Positions 26,194 through 34,995 are shown, counted from the first letter of the stretch. The stretch: 64,000 nt of DNA from Zhihengliuella salsuginis (GCF_014651715.1 NZ_BMXK01000001.1:1-64000), one strand, 5' to 3'. Made by a program: numbers and translations. The notes: generated by a model from the sequence alone, not told the origin.

Positions 26194-27173
26194 GCCAGAA
26201 CCTTCCTCCTTCCGCGGGCGACGGCCCGGCCCCCGTTCCCGGTACGACGACGGCGGCCGGCGCCCCGGCTCCCACCGGAAAGGCGCCGGGGCCCGAGGGG
26301 CGCGGCACCAGCGTGTGGGGCGATGCCTTCATCCGGCTGCGCCGCAATCCCGCTGCGATCGTCGGGGCCGTGATCGTGGCCCTGTTCCTGCTCGTGGCGG
26401 TGCTCGCGCCGATCCTGGCCCCGTTCGGCGGCGAGGACCTGCCGGGCCGCCGCGAGATCACCCCGACGAACATCCCCGGCCCCGGCGAGGTGGAGGGGTA
26501 CGTCCTCGGCCTCGACAGGTTCGGCGGGGACGTGCTCTCGAAGCTGATCTGGGGTGCGCAATCCTCGCTCATGATCGGCATCGTCTCCACGGCGTTCGGG
26601 CTGGTCGGCGGCATGATCCTCGGGCTGCTCGCCGGCGGGATCGGCGGCTGGGTCGACAACGTGATCATGCGCTTCGTCGACATCCTGCTCTCCGTCCCGA
26701 ACCTGCTGCTGGCCGTGTCCATCGCCGCGGTGCTGGGCCAGGGCGAGTACGCGATCATGATCGCGATCGGCGTCTCCGCCGTGCCGATCTTCGCGCGCCT
26801 GCTGCGCTCGTCGATCCTGGCGCAGAAGGGCTCCGACTACATCCTCGCCGCGCAGACCCTGGGATTGAGCCGGCGGACCATCACGATGAGCCACCTGCTG
26901 CCGAACTCGATCGGCCCGGTCATCGTCCAGGCGACGCTGACGCTGGCGACGGCGGTCATCGACGCGGCGGCCCTCTCCTTCCTGGGCCTCGGCGGCGGCG
27001 TCCCCTACGAGGCCGAGTGGGGGCGCATGCTCACGTACGCGCAGGCCGAACTGAGCATCGCGCCGCAGCTCGCGTTCCTGCCGGGCATCTGCATCGCGAT
27101 CACGGCGCTCGGCTTCACGCTGCTGGGCGAGTCCCTGCGCGAGGCGCTGGACCCGAAGTCCCGCGCCCGATAG
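26190..27173 (+). CDS. Peptide-type ABC permease, DppC-like
   Basis: This 327-residue subunit begins with a Pro/Ala-rich cytoplasmic tail of about 40 residues, then an OppC_N helix (RLRRNPAAIVGAVIVALFLL), then the transport domain with about five helices and the EAA loop (AAQTLGLSRRTITMSHLLPN). It pairs with the DppB-like subunit. The operon ends here without an ATPase, at a long perfect hairpin. Confidence 0.92.
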   Translation: MSQNLPPSAGDGPAPVPGTTTAAGAPAPTGKAPGPEGRGTSVWGDAFIRLRRNPAAIVGAVIVALFLLVAVLAPILAPFGGEDLPGRREITPTNIPGPGEVEGYVLGLDRFGGDVLSKLIWGAQSSLMIGIVSTAFGLVGGMILGLLAGGIGGWVDNVIMRFVDILLSVPNLLLAVSIAAVLGQGEYAIMIAIGVSAVPIFARLLRSSILAQKGSDYILAAQTLGLSRRTITMSHLLPNSIGPVIVQATLTLATAVIDAAALSFLGLGGGVPYEAEWGRMLTYAQAELSIAPQLAFLPGICIAITALGFTLLGESLREALDPKSRAR

Positions 27174-27179
27174 CCGGAG

Positions 27180-27235
27180 GTCGACTGCGTTCTGGGGGAT
27201 GGACCGGCCGTTCCGTCCCCCAGAACGCAGTCGAC
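27180..27235. terminator. Perfect 20-bp inverted repeat between convergent genes
   Basis: GTCGACTGCGTTCTGGGGGA (27180-27199) is exactly complementary to 27216-27235, with a 16-base loop. It can end transcription from both sides, though there is no T-run. Its length and perfect pairing are unusual for a simple terminator. Confidence 0.7.
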
Positions 27236-27249
27236 GCCGCTTCGTGTGG

Positions 27250-28179
27250 CTAGCGCTCGGCGACGAACCGGCGGGTGACGGCCATGTCGCGGTCGCCGAG
27301 GCCCGCCGCGACGATCTGGGCGAAGGACTCGCGCAGGGCCGGCAGCAACGCGGCCCGGGTGGCGGTCGCCTCGGCCACCTCCAGCCCGCACTCCAGATCC
27401 TTCAGCAGGTATTTGGCGGCACCCGAGGGGCTGTCGTCGCGGGACACGAGCTTGTCCTTGCGGGTGTCGAGCAGGCGCGATGACGCGTAGCCGTGGCCCA
27501 GCAGATCCCACATCTGGCCGACGTCGATCCCGGAGCGCTCCGCCAGCACCGTGGCCTCCCCGAGGGCCAGGATGGTGGCGCTGACCACCAACTGGTTGCA
27601 GGACTTGGCGACCTCTCCGGCGCCGAGCGGCCCGAGCCGCACGGGCGTCCCGCAGGGGGCGAGGGCGCGGGCGGCGCGCCCGCAGTCGGCCTCCGTCCCG
27701 CCCATCATGATCGAGAGGGTGCCGGCCATCGCGCCGTCCTCGCCGCCGGAGACCGGCGCGTCGACGAGGCGCACGTCGGCACCGGCCGTCTCCGCGAGCC
27801 GCCCGCCGAGCTGCTGGATGCCCGGCGCCGAGCACGTCGAGCCGACGATCACGAGCAGCGGATCGGCGCCCTGAGGCCGGTCCGCGGCGCCGGCGAGGAG
27901 GCCCGCCGGCCCGTCCAGCAGGTCGATCACCTGGGGGAGGTCGGGGACCATGAGCAGCACGGCGTCGCAGGTGCGCGCGAGCGAGGCGGCGTCGTCGTGC
28001 CAGTCGATGGCGGCGGCGGGGGAGCCGAGCAGACGCTCGGTCATGACGTCGCCGCGCGGCCGGCGGGCGGTGACGGCCGCGCGGCCGTGGCCGGCGGCGA
28101 GGTGCCGGGCCATGGGCGCGCCCATGGCGCCGAGTCCGATGACGCCGACGAGCGGCGAGGCGTGATCCGGGCGCGTCAT
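27250..28179 (-). CDS. Beta-hydroxyacid dehydrogenase (3-hydroxyisobutyrate / tartronate semialdehyde type)
   Basis: This 309-residue protein has the NAD-binding GLGAMG (15-20), the substrate-binding PVSGG (143-147) and catalytic Lys192 with Asn195 (GEVAKSCNQL). Family members oxidise 3-hydroxyisobutyrate or reduce tartronate semialdehyde to glycerate; the exact substrate is not readable. It is divergent from another hydroxyacid dehydrogenase and near an IclR regulator and an MFS carrier, so a small hydroxyacid catabolic locus is likely. Confidence 0.87.
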   Translation of the reverse strand: MTRPDHASPLVGVIGLGAMGAPMARHLAAGHGRAAVTARRPRGDVMTERLLGSPAAAIDWHDDAASLARTCDAVLLMVPDLPQVIDLLDGPAGLLAGAADRPQGADPLLVIVGSTCSAPGIQQLGGRLAETAGADVRLVDAPVSGGEDGAMAGTLSIMMGGTEADCGRAARALAPCGTPVRLGPLGAGEVAKSCNQLVVSATILALGEATVLAERSGIDVGQMWDLLGHGYASSRLLDTRKDKLVSRDDSPSGAAKYLLKDLECGLEVAEATATRAALLPALRESFAQIVAAGLGDRDMAVTRRFVAER

Positions 28180-28228
28180 TGCAGCGGAGGTCCTTCGGTC
28201 GGGGACGGTGCACGTGCGGCCAATACAG

Positions 28229-28265
28229 TGAACGATGTTCAACTGGTTGTCCAAACAGCTATGCT
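28229..28265 (+). promoter_or_regulatory. Promoter and candidate IclR operator of 2-hydroxyacid dehydrogenase
   Basis: A plausible promoter has -35 TTCAAC (28238-28243), a 16-base spacer and -10 TATGCT (28260-28265). The inverted repeat TGAACgatGTTCA (28229-28241) overlaps the -35. The 16-base string GTTCAACTGGTTGTCC (28237-28252) recurs with 12 identities at the MFS promoter (30287-30302). Confidence 0.5.
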
Positions 28266-28291
28266 GGGGGCAACAGGAAGGATACCCGCAC

Positions 28292-29353
28292 ATGAGTGCT
28301 ACCTCACAGAGACTACAGGTCGGCATCGCCGTCGACCTCCCGGCCGAAGATTGCGACCTGATCGAGCAGCTCGAGCCGCGGGTGACGGTGCTGCGCCGGC
28401 CCGACCTCAACCGGCCGGCACGCTGGGACGCCGACTGGGAAGGCGAGCCCGGCTTCACCCGCACGCCGGAGCAGGAGCAGGAGTTCGCCGAACTCCTCGC
28501 CGGGGCCGACGCCCTCTTCGGGATCCCCGACGTCGACCCGGCGCTGCTCGCGCGGACCGTGCGTGCCAACCCGCGGCTGCGGTGGGTGCACACGACGGCG
28601 GCCGGCGGCGGCGCGCAGGTGCGCGCGGCCGGTCTGGGGCGCGAGGAGCTCGAGCGCGTCGCGTTCACCACCAGCGCGGGCGTCCACGGGTCGACGCTCG
28701 CCGAGTTCGCCCTGTTCGGCGTGCTGGCGGGAGCCAAGGAGCTCCGCCGGCTCGAGCGCGACCAGGCGGCGAAGCTCTGGCCCGTCGAGCGCCGCTACAT
28801 GCGCCACCTGGACGAGATGACCGTGCTCGTCGTGGGTCTCGGCGGGATCGGCGCGGCGACCGCCGCCCGCTTCGCGGCCTGCGGGTCCACCGTGTGGGGC
28901 ACCTCCCGCAGCGGCCGGCCCGTCGACCATGTGGAGCGGGTCGTCCCCCTCGACGAACTGGCCGACGCGGCGGGCGAGGCCGACGCGATCGTCGTGACGC
29001 TGCCGGGCACCGCGTCGACCGAGAAGCTCATCGGCGCGGACGTCCTCGCCGCCGTGAAGCCGGGGACGATCCTGGTCAACGTCGGCCGCGGCACCGTGGT
29101 CGACGAGGAGGCGCTGGTGTCCGCGCTGGACGACGGCCGGATCGGCTTCGCCGCCCTCGACGTCTTCGCGACGGAGCCGCTGCCGGCGTCCAGCCCGCTG
29201 TGGGAGCACCCGAACGTCCTCGCGAGCCCGCACACCGCCGCCCTGAGCCGGCACGAGGCGCGCCGCATCGCGAAGCTGTTCGCACAGAACGCCACCCGGC
29301 TGCTCGACGGCGAACCGCTGCGCAACCGCGTCGACACCGTGGAGTTCTACTGA
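28292..29353 (+). CDS. D-2-hydroxyacid dehydrogenase family protein
   Basis: This 353-residue NAD(P)-dependent dehydrogenase has the nucleotide-binding GLGGIG (182-187) and the catalytic set Arg266 (NVGRGT), Glu295 (FATEPLP) and His314 (ASPHTAA). Such enzymes interconvert 2-keto and D-2-hydroxy acids such as glyoxylate/glycolate or hydroxypyruvate/glycerate. The ATG at 28292 follows AGGAAGG. Its stop overlaps the start of the IclR gene by one base (TGATG), so they form an operon. Confidence 0.9.
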   Translation: MSATSQRLQVGIAVDLPAEDCDLIEQLEPRVTVLRRPDLNRPARWDADWEGEPGFTRTPEQEQEFAELLAGADALFGIPDVDPALLARTVRANPRLRWVHTTAAGGGAQVRAAGLGREELERVAFTTSAGVHGSTLAEFALFGVLAGAKELRRLERDQAAKLWPVERRYMRHLDEMTVLVVGLGGIGAATAARFAACGSTVWGTSRSGRPVDHVERVVPLDELADAAGEADAIVVTLPGTASTEKLIGADVLAAVKPGTILVNVGRGTVVDEEALVSALDDGRIGFAALDVFATEPLPASSPLWEHPNVLASPHTAALSRHEARRIAKLFAQNATRLLDGEPLRNRVDTVEFY

Positions 29354-30174
29354 TGCCGCGCGAAGCGGGCGACGATCCCGGCGCGACGTCGACGCGGACC
29401 GCACGCGATCCCGCCCCCGCCGTGACCCGTGCGCTGGGCATCATGACGCTGCTCGCCGACGCGGAGGGCAAGCCGCTGCCCCTGAGCGAGATCTCGCGGG
29501 GTCTCGGCCTGGCGAAGTCCTCCTGCGCGAACCTGTGCCAGGCGCTCGAGGACGGCGGGATGATCCGCCGCGTCACCGAGGGCTTCGCGCTGGGCCGCCG
29601 GACCGCCGAGCTGGGCGGCGCGTTCGCCGTCCAGTTCAACCAGGTCCGCGAGTTCTTCGGCCTCGTGGCCGCCTCGCCCACGCTGCACTCCGAGGTCGTG
29701 CAGATCGCCATGCTCGACGGCGCCGACGCACTCTACCTGGCGCGGCACGAGGGCCGGGCGCCCTACCGCTTCGGCACTCCGCTCGGGTCGCGGCTGCCCG
29801 CCGTCTTCACGGCCGCGGGCAACGCGCTGCTCTGCGGTCTGGGCGACGAGGAGCTCGAAGGGCTGCTGGGCGACCGGCTGCCGGCCAGTTCCGGCGTCGA
29901 CGGCCTGGCCCTGACGCTGCCCGCGCTGCGCGACCGCCTGCAGGAGGCCAGGGAGCGGGGCTACGCCGTCGACGAGGGGCACTCCATCGTCGGCCTGCGC
30001 GGCGTCGCCGTGCCCCTGCCGGCCTGGGCGCCCGGGGATCCGCCCCTGGCCATGGGTGCGGCCATCCCGTCCGACCAGGCCGACCCCGCCCGGATCGCCG
30101 CGATCGGGACCGCCCTCCGGGAGGTGGCGGCGCGCCTCGAGAATCCGTGGCGGGCGCGCACGGCCGTGGGCTGA
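29353..30174 (+). CDS. IclR-family transcriptional regulator
   Basis: This 273-residue protein has an IclR winged helix-turn-helix (about 22-85, LPLSEISRGLGLAKSSCANL) and an effector-binding domain (about 100-265). IclR proteins bind small organic acids such as glyoxylate, pyruvate or aromatic acids. It is co-translated with the upstream dehydrogenase. Both flanking promoters carry a shared GTTCAA-N3-GTTGT motif, its probable operator. Confidence 0.88.
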   Translation: MPREAGDDPGATSTRTARDPAPAVTRALGIMTLLADAEGKPLPLSEISRGLGLAKSSCANLCQALEDGGMIRRVTEGFALGRRTAELGGAFAVQFNQVREFFGLVAASPTLHSEVVQIAMLDGADALYLARHEGRAPYRFGTPLGSRLPAVFTAAGNALLCGLGDEELEGLLGDRLPASSGVDGLALTLPALRDRLQEARERGYAVDEGHSIVGLRGVAVPLPAWAPGDPPLAMGAAIPSDQADPARIAAIGTALREVAARLENPWRARTAVG

Positions 30175-30286
30175 GCCGCCCCGCGCTTGGACGCGTCATG
30201 ACGAGCGCGGGTCGGCATCGTGCCGGTCCGCCGCCCGTCATGGCGCGTTTCTGCGTTCACCCTGACGCGGGCGGCACCACGCCGCC

Positions 30287-30325
30287 GTTCAATATGTTGT
30301 ACAGCGTTCGCGTAAATGGTAGTTT
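30287..30325 (+). promoter_or_regulatory. Promoter and candidate IclR operator of MFS carrier
   Basis: TTGTAC (30297-30302), 17 bases, TAGTTT (30320-30325) forms a good promoter. The string GTTCAATATGTTGTAC (30287-30302) covers the -35 and matches the site at 28237-28252 at 12 of 16 positions. Confidence 0.55.
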
Positions 30326-30373
30326 CTTTCAAGCAGCACGGATGTGACCACCATCACTCGTCGAAGGAGACCC

Positions 30374-31825
30374 ATGCAGACCCCACCAACACCCGCCGCG
30401 GCGGACGAAGACGCGGAGTACGCCGACAACCTGCGGCGGGCAACACTCGCCTCCAGTATCGGCAGCGCCCTGGAGTATTTCGACTTCGCGCTCTACGGGC
30501 TGGCGACGGCCCTGATCTTCAACGTCCTCTTCTTCCCGCAAGAGGATCCGGCGATGGCCACCGTCGCGGCCTTCGCCACCTTCGGGGTCGGGTTCGTCGC
30601 CCGGCCGTTCGGAGGGCTCTTCTTCGGCGTTCTCGGCGACAAGTTCGGCCGCAAGATCGTCCTCGTCATCACGATCGTCCTCATGGGAGGAGCCTCCACG
30701 CTCATCGGGGTCCTCCCGACGTACGAGACGGCCGGCCTCTGGGCTCCCGCACTGCTCGTGGTGCTGCGTCTCCTGCAGGGCTTCGGAGCCGGCGCCGAGC
30801 AGGCCGGGGCCACGGTCCTCATGGCCGAGTACGCCCCCGTGCGGCGGCGGGGGTTCTTCTCCGCCCTGCCGTTCATCGGCATCATGGCCGGCGTGCTGCT
30901 CGCCGGGCTCGTCTTCTCGCTGTTGACCATGCTCCCGGAGAGCGCGTTGATGACGTGGGGTTGGCGCGTGCCGTTCCTCGCCTCGTTCCTCCTGATCGTC
31001 CTGGCGGTCGTGATCCGTGCGCGGCTCCATGAGACTCCCACGTTCGTCGAGATGGAGAAGCACGAGCAGGTCGCGGACCGCCCCCTCCGCGAGATGTTCA
31101 AGCACGGATTTCCTTCGGTCCTCGTCGGCATCGGCCTGCGCATGGGCGAGAACGGCGGTTCGTACATGATCCAGGGACTGGCGCTCAGCTTCTTCGTGAC
31201 GGTCGTCGGGCCGGAGGCGGACAAGAGCCTGCTCACGTGGGGCGTGACCATCGGATCGCTCATCGGCATGATCACGGTGCCGGTTTCCGGCGCTCTGTCA
31301 GACCGCTGGGGCCGCCGGGTCGTATACCGCGCGGGCGCCCTGTTCATGCTGGCCTATTCGTTCCCTGCGTGGTGGGCCTTGACGTTGGGCAGCTACCCCA
31401 TCGCGATCGCCGTCATCGCGATCGGTATCGGGGTGGCCGTGTGCACCATGCTCGGGCCGCAGTGCGCCATGCTGCCCGAACTCTTCGGCAGCCGCCACCG
31501 CTACTTGGGCGTCGCGATGGCGCGCGAGATCTCAGCCGTCCTGGCCGGCGGTCTGGCCGGCGTCCTCGGGGCGTACCTGATCGCCATCACCGACGCCAAC
31601 TGGATCGTGCTCGCCGTCTACATGGCCGTCCTTGCGACGATAACCGTTGTCTCGACCTTCCTCGTTCCGGAGACGCTCCGGCGCGACCTCAGCCGCACCG
31701 ACGACGCAGTCAAGATCTCCCGCGTCGAGGCCGGCGACGACGTCTGGCTGGGTGGCAGCCAGCCGGTGGCGGCCGGCGCGGTCACCTCCGAGACGACCTT
31801 CTCGGCCGTCCGCAGCGGGCAGTAG
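30374..31825 (+). CDS. MFS metabolite:H+ symporter (MHS family)
   Basis: This 483-residue carrier has twelve membrane helices and the MHS marks ATLASSIGSALEYFDFALYG near the start and GDKFGRKIVLVITIVLMGG (about 85-105, the MFS loop). Relatives carry citrate, ketoglutarate, proline, shikimate or other organic acids with protons. I chose ATG 30374 because GAAGGAG lies upstream. Neighbouring dehydrogenase and IclR genes suggest a small organic acid as substrate. Confidence 0.88.
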   Translation: MQTPPTPAAADEDAEYADNLRRATLASSIGSALEYFDFALYGLATALIFNVLFFPQEDPAMATVAAFATFGVGFVARPFGGLFFGVLGDKFGRKIVLVITIVLMGGASTLIGVLPTYETAGLWAPALLVVLRLLQGFGAGAEQAGATVLMAEYAPVRRRGFFSALPFIGIMAGVLLAGLVFSLLTMLPESALMTWGWRVPFLASFLLIVLAVVIRARLHETPTFVEMEKHEQVADRPLREMFKHGFPSVLVGIGLRMGENGGSYMIQGLALSFFVTVVGPEADKSLLTWGVTIGSLIGMITVPVSGALSDRWGRRVVYRAGALFMLAYSFPAWWALTLGSYPIAIAVIAIGIGVAVCTMLGPQCAMLPELFGSRHRYLGVAMAREISAVLAGGLAGVLGAYLIAITDANWIVLAVYMAVLATITVVSTFLVPETLRRDLSRTDDAVKISRVEAGDDVWLGGSQPVAAGAVTSETTFSAVRSGQ

Positions 31826-31848
31826 GGCGCGTGCCCGGGCCGTTCGCT

Positions 31849-32355
31849 TCAGAGCAGCGCCGCGCCCTCGAGTGCGAGCAGGAAGCGCTTGCGCTCCTCG
31901 CCGCCCGCATACCCGGTGATCTTCCCGTCGGCGGCGAGGACGCGGTGGCACGGGACCACGATGCTCAGGGGGTTTCGTCCCACCGCCTGCCCGACAGCCT
32001 GCGCCCCGCGCGGCGAGCCCACGGCCGCGGCCAGCGATCCGTAGGTGGTGGTGGATCCGCGGTCGATGCGGCTCAGCAGGTCCCAGACCGCCCGTTGCCC
32101 GGGCGTGCCCGCGGGGTCCAGCGGCAGGTCGAAGCCGGTGCTGCGGCCGGCCGCGTAGGCGGCGAGCTGGGCCGCGGCGTCGTCGAGCAGCGCATCGTCG
32201 CCCGGCGCCACCCGTTCGCCGAGCTGGGCCGTCGTCGGCGGGTAGCGGTGGTCGCCGAACCAGATCCCCGTCACGGCGCCGCCGTCGCCCGCGATCGTCA
32301 GGGCCCCCAGCGGCGTCGCGGTCAGTGCGGGCGCTTCGGCGATCAGGTGCCTCAT
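31849..32355 (-). CDS. ogt: Methylated-DNA-protein cysteine methyltransferase
   Basis: This 168-residue suicide repair protein takes the alkyl group from O6-alkylguanine onto Cys136 in the invariant PCHRV. The helix-turn-helix (TTYGSLAAAVGSPRGAQAVGQA, split here across about 103-124) binds DNA with the usual Arg finger. Length is that of the standalone Ogt class. Its ATG overlaps the stop of the Ada-AlkA gene by four bases, giving a two-gene alkylation-repair operon. Confidence 0.93.
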   Translation of the reverse strand: MRHLIAEAPALTATPLGALTIAGDGGAVTGIWFGDHRYPPTTAQLGERVAPGDDALLDDAAAQLAAYAAGRSTGFDLPLDPAGTPGQRAVWDLLSRIDRGSTTTYGSLAAAVGSPRGAQAVGQAVGRNPLSIVVPCHRVLAADGKITGYAGGEERKRFLLALEGAALL

Positions 32356-33974
32356 GGTTTTCCTCCGGGCGTCGTCGCGGGTGTTGGGGCGGGCGTCGCG
32401 GCCCACAGGTGTGCGGCGGCGTAGGAGCGCCACGGCCGGGTGCCGTCGAGCGCCGCGCTCAGGGCGCTGCGGCCCTCCGCGATGCCCAGGGCCCTGGCGT
32501 TGTTCGCCAGCGCGACGTCGCCGCCGAGGTCCACGTCGGGATCCCCCAGCGCACGGAGCCGCGTGTAGGCCAGGGTCCACGGGCCGATGCCCTTGACCCG
32601 CGCGAGTCGCTCGAGCAGATCGCCCGGCGGCGCGTCCGGGGTGCCCGCGAGCAGCGTCAGCGCGTCCTCGATTGTTCTGCGGCGCGACGCCGGTCCGCGG
32701 AACCAGCCGTCCAGCGTCGCGAGTGCCTCGCCCGCCGAGGGGAACGGGCGCAGCAGAGAGGACGACGTCGGGGCCCCGCCGTCGTCGTGCCGGTTTCCGG
32801 GCGGCGCCCCGCCGTTGACGGCCCCGACCGCGGCGGCCATGAGGCGCTGGCCGGCGGCCACCGTGATCTGCTGGCCGGTGATGGCGCGGAGCGCGGCCTC
32901 GTGCAGGGTCGGGATGCCGGGGATCCGCGTCCCGGGGCGGGCGGCAACGAGCGGGCGCAGCCACGGGGTACGGCCCAGTGCGGCTTCGATCCCGGGCACG
33001 TCGGCGTCGGCGTCGGCCAGGTGGCGTGCCGCGGCAACGGCCGCGGCGAGATCGCGGGCGTCGTCGAGCGTGAGCCGCGCCCGCAGCACGCCGGAGGCGT
33101 CGGGTCCCAGCCGGACCACACCGCGGGCGTGCGGCAGGGCGAGCGCGCGCACGTAGTTCCCCTTGTCGAAGCGGTCCAGGCCGGTGACGGTGCGGGCCGC
33201 GAACCAGGAGGCCAGTCCGCCCCAGTTCAGGTCTCCGCGCACGATCAGCCGGGCGCTGAGACGGACCGGGGCATCGCCCACGCGGCCCGGGGCGGCTGCC
33301 GACCGCCGGGCCGCCGTGCGCAGCTCGACGGGGGACCGGCCGAAGACGGAGCGGATCGTGTCGTTGAACTGCCGCACGCTGCCGAAGCCGGCCGCGAACG
33401 CGACGTCCGCGACCGGCAGGTCGGTGGACGCCAGCAGTCGGAACGCGCCGCGGGCACGCCGGGATCGGGCGTGGGCGACGGCCGGCGCGCCGGTGGACTC
33501 GACCAGCGCGCGGTTCAGCGTCCGCACCGAGACGCCCAGGTGCGCGGCCAGCGCAGGAACCGTCGACAAGGCCCCGGTGGCGCCGGATGCGTCGGGGGAG
33601 CCGCCCGCGTCGGCGGCCCCGCCGCCGTCGGAATCCAGGGCCCCGTCCGCGATCAGCGCCTGCGCCCGGCCGGCGAGCGTCGCGGCGGGGTCCCACGCCG
33701 CCGACCCCGGCAGCGCCTCGGGGAAGCAGCGCAGGCACGGGCGGAAACCCTGCACCTGCGCCTCGGCGGCAGTCCGGAGGAAGCGCACGTTCTCCCGCTT
33801 CGGGGTCGGAGCCGGGCAGGACGGGCGGCAGTAGATGCTGGTGGTCAGCACGGCCGTGTAGAAGGCGCCGTCGAAGCGGGCGTCGCGGGCATCGATCGCC
33901 GTGTACTTCGCGTCGAAGGGCAGGGCGTCGAAGGGCAGGGCGTCGAAGGCGGCCGCGCCACGGGTGCTGGTCAT
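32352..33974 (-). CDS. Ada-AlkA fusion: alkylation sensor and 3-methyladenine DNA glycosylase
   Basis: This 540-residue protein joins three parts. An N-terminal Ada zinc domain (about 22-90) has Cys49, Cys53, Cys80 and Cys83; the first Cys of such domains accepts a methyl group from DNA phosphotriesters. An AraC-type helix-turn-helix follows (about 135-215, LPVADVAFAAGFGSVRQFND). The AlkA glycosylase (about 235-535) has the helix-hairpin-helix RVKGIGPWTLAY and the catalytic Asp region DPDVDLGGD. It probably activates its own operon with ogt after alkylation. A tandem FDALP repeat (residues 10-19) comes from an 18-bp DNA repeat. Confidence 0.92.
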   Translation of the reverse strand: MTSTRGAAAFDALPFDALPFDAKYTAIDARDARFDGAFYTAVLTTSIYCRPSCPAPTPKRENVRFLRTAAEAQVQGFRPCLRCFPEALPGSAAWDPAATLAGRAQALIADGALDSDGGGAADAGGSPDASGATGALSTVPALAAHLGVSVRTLNRALVESTGAPAVAHARSRRARGAFRLLASTDLPVADVAFAAGFGSVRQFNDTIRSVFGRSPVELRTAARRSAAAPGRVGDAPVRLSARLIVRGDLNWGGLASWFAARTVTGLDRFDKGNYVRALALPHARGVVRLGPDASGVLRARLTLDDARDLAAAVAAARHLADADADVPGIEAALGRTPWLRPLVAARPGTRIPGIPTLHEAALRAITGQQITVAAGQRLMAAAVGAVNGGAPPGNRHDDGGAPTSSSLLRPFPSAGEALATLDGWFRGPASRRRTIEDALTLLAGTPDAPPGDLLERLARVKGIGPWTLAYTRLRALGDPDVDLGGDVALANNARALGIAEGRSALSAALDGTRPWRSYAAAHLWAATPAPTPATTPGGKP

Positions 33975-34039
33975 GGGTTCATCCTGCCGCACGCGCGCCG
34001 TTCGCGCTGGCGGAATTCGGTCACGGGCCTCGGGGCCGG

Positions 34040-34930
34040 TCAGCCGGCGGTCACGCGCAGGGCGTTCCTCCAGGGGTCCTCGAAGGTCACCGTGCGGCCG
34101 TCGTCGTGCTGGGCGACGCCGTGGGAGGCGAGGCGCTCGCGCAGGGCGCCCACCGCGTCGCGGTCCGGAAGGACGAGGTCGATCTCGCCGAGGCCCAGCG
34201 ACGGCTCGCGACCCGTCGCCCCGCGCGAGGACCACGTGTTCGCCGCGATGTGGTGGTGGTAGCCGCCGACCGAGAAGAAGGCGGCGGTGGTGCCGATGGT
34301 CGCAGTCAGGTCGAAGCCGACGACGCCCGTGTAGAAAGCGCGGGCGGTGGCGACGTCGCCGACTTTGAGGTGGACGTGGCCGACCCCGGCGTCGTGCTCT
34401 CCGGCCGGCGCGGCGAGGGCGGACGCGGTGAGGTTCTCGCGCAGGTAGGCGTTCGGGTCGAGGAAGACCGTGTCCATCCGGACGCGGTCCCCGTCCCACG
34501 CCCAGGTCTCGCGCGGGCGGTCGAAGTAGAGCTCGACGCCGTTGCCCTCCGGGTCGTCGAAGTAGAACGCCTCCGAGACCAGGTGGTCCGAGGACCCGAC
34601 GAAGCGTCCCGGGTACGCGGTGGCGACCTTGTGGACCGCAGCCGCCAGATCGGCGCGGGTCTCGAAGACGATCGCCGTGTGGAAGAGGCCGGCCGCGCCC
34701 TCCGGGGCGTGCCTCAGGGCGGGCGCGTGCTCGAGGATCACCGCGGGCCGGCCGCCGCGCCCGAGGACCGCCGATGACCCTTGCTGCGCGATCACGCCGA
34801 GGCCGACGGCGTCGGTGTAGTAGTGGATCATTCCGTCGAGGTCGGCGACCTTGAGGGTGACGGCTCCGACGTCGCTGCGCGCGTCGAGGCGGTCGCGGGT
34901 GTCGTCGAGGGTGTTCAGCGGGCTGGTCAT
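34040..34930 (-). CDS. Two-domain VOC dioxygenase, CatE-like (catechol 2,3-dioxygenase type)
   Basis: This 296-residue protein has two VOC modules (about 20-135 and 175-290). Likely metal ligands are His in AVTLKV/FHTAIVFET-like strands, GVGHVHLKVGD (about 185) and Glu in the closing EGNGVELYFDRP (about 128). It resembles Bacillus CatE/MhqO, ring-cleaving or quinone-handling enzymes induced by catechol and hydroquinone stress. A palindrome upstream (34972-34995) is a likely operator. No regulator gene of the MarR class is adjacent. Confidence 0.8.
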   Translation of the reverse strand: MTSPLNTLDDTRDRLDARSDVGAVTLKVADLDGMIHYYTDAVGLGVIAQQGSSAVLGRGGRPAVILEHAPALRHAPEGAAGLFHTAIVFETRADLAAAVHKVATAYPGRFVGSSDHLVSEAFYFDDPEGNGVELYFDRPRETWAWDGDRVRMDTVFLDPNAYLRENLTASALAAPAGEHDAGVGHVHLKVGDVATARAFYTGVVGFDLTATIGTTAAFFSVGGYHHHIAANTWSSRGATGREPSLGLGEIDLVLPDRDAVGALRERLASHGVAQHDDGRTVTFEDPWRNALRVTAG

Positions 34931-34971
34931 GAGTGCCTCCGGTGGTGGGCGGGTGCGGAGCTGCGTCCGCC

Positions 34972-34995
34972 ATTTACTTGAAGGAACAACTAAAT
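34972..34995 (-). promoter_or_regulatory. Palindromic operator upstream of CatE-like gene
   Basis: ATTTACTTG and CAACTAAAT flank six bases; the arms match at eight of nine positions. MarR- and HxlR-family repressors of quinone and catechol genes often use such AT-rich palindromes. Confidence 0.5.
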
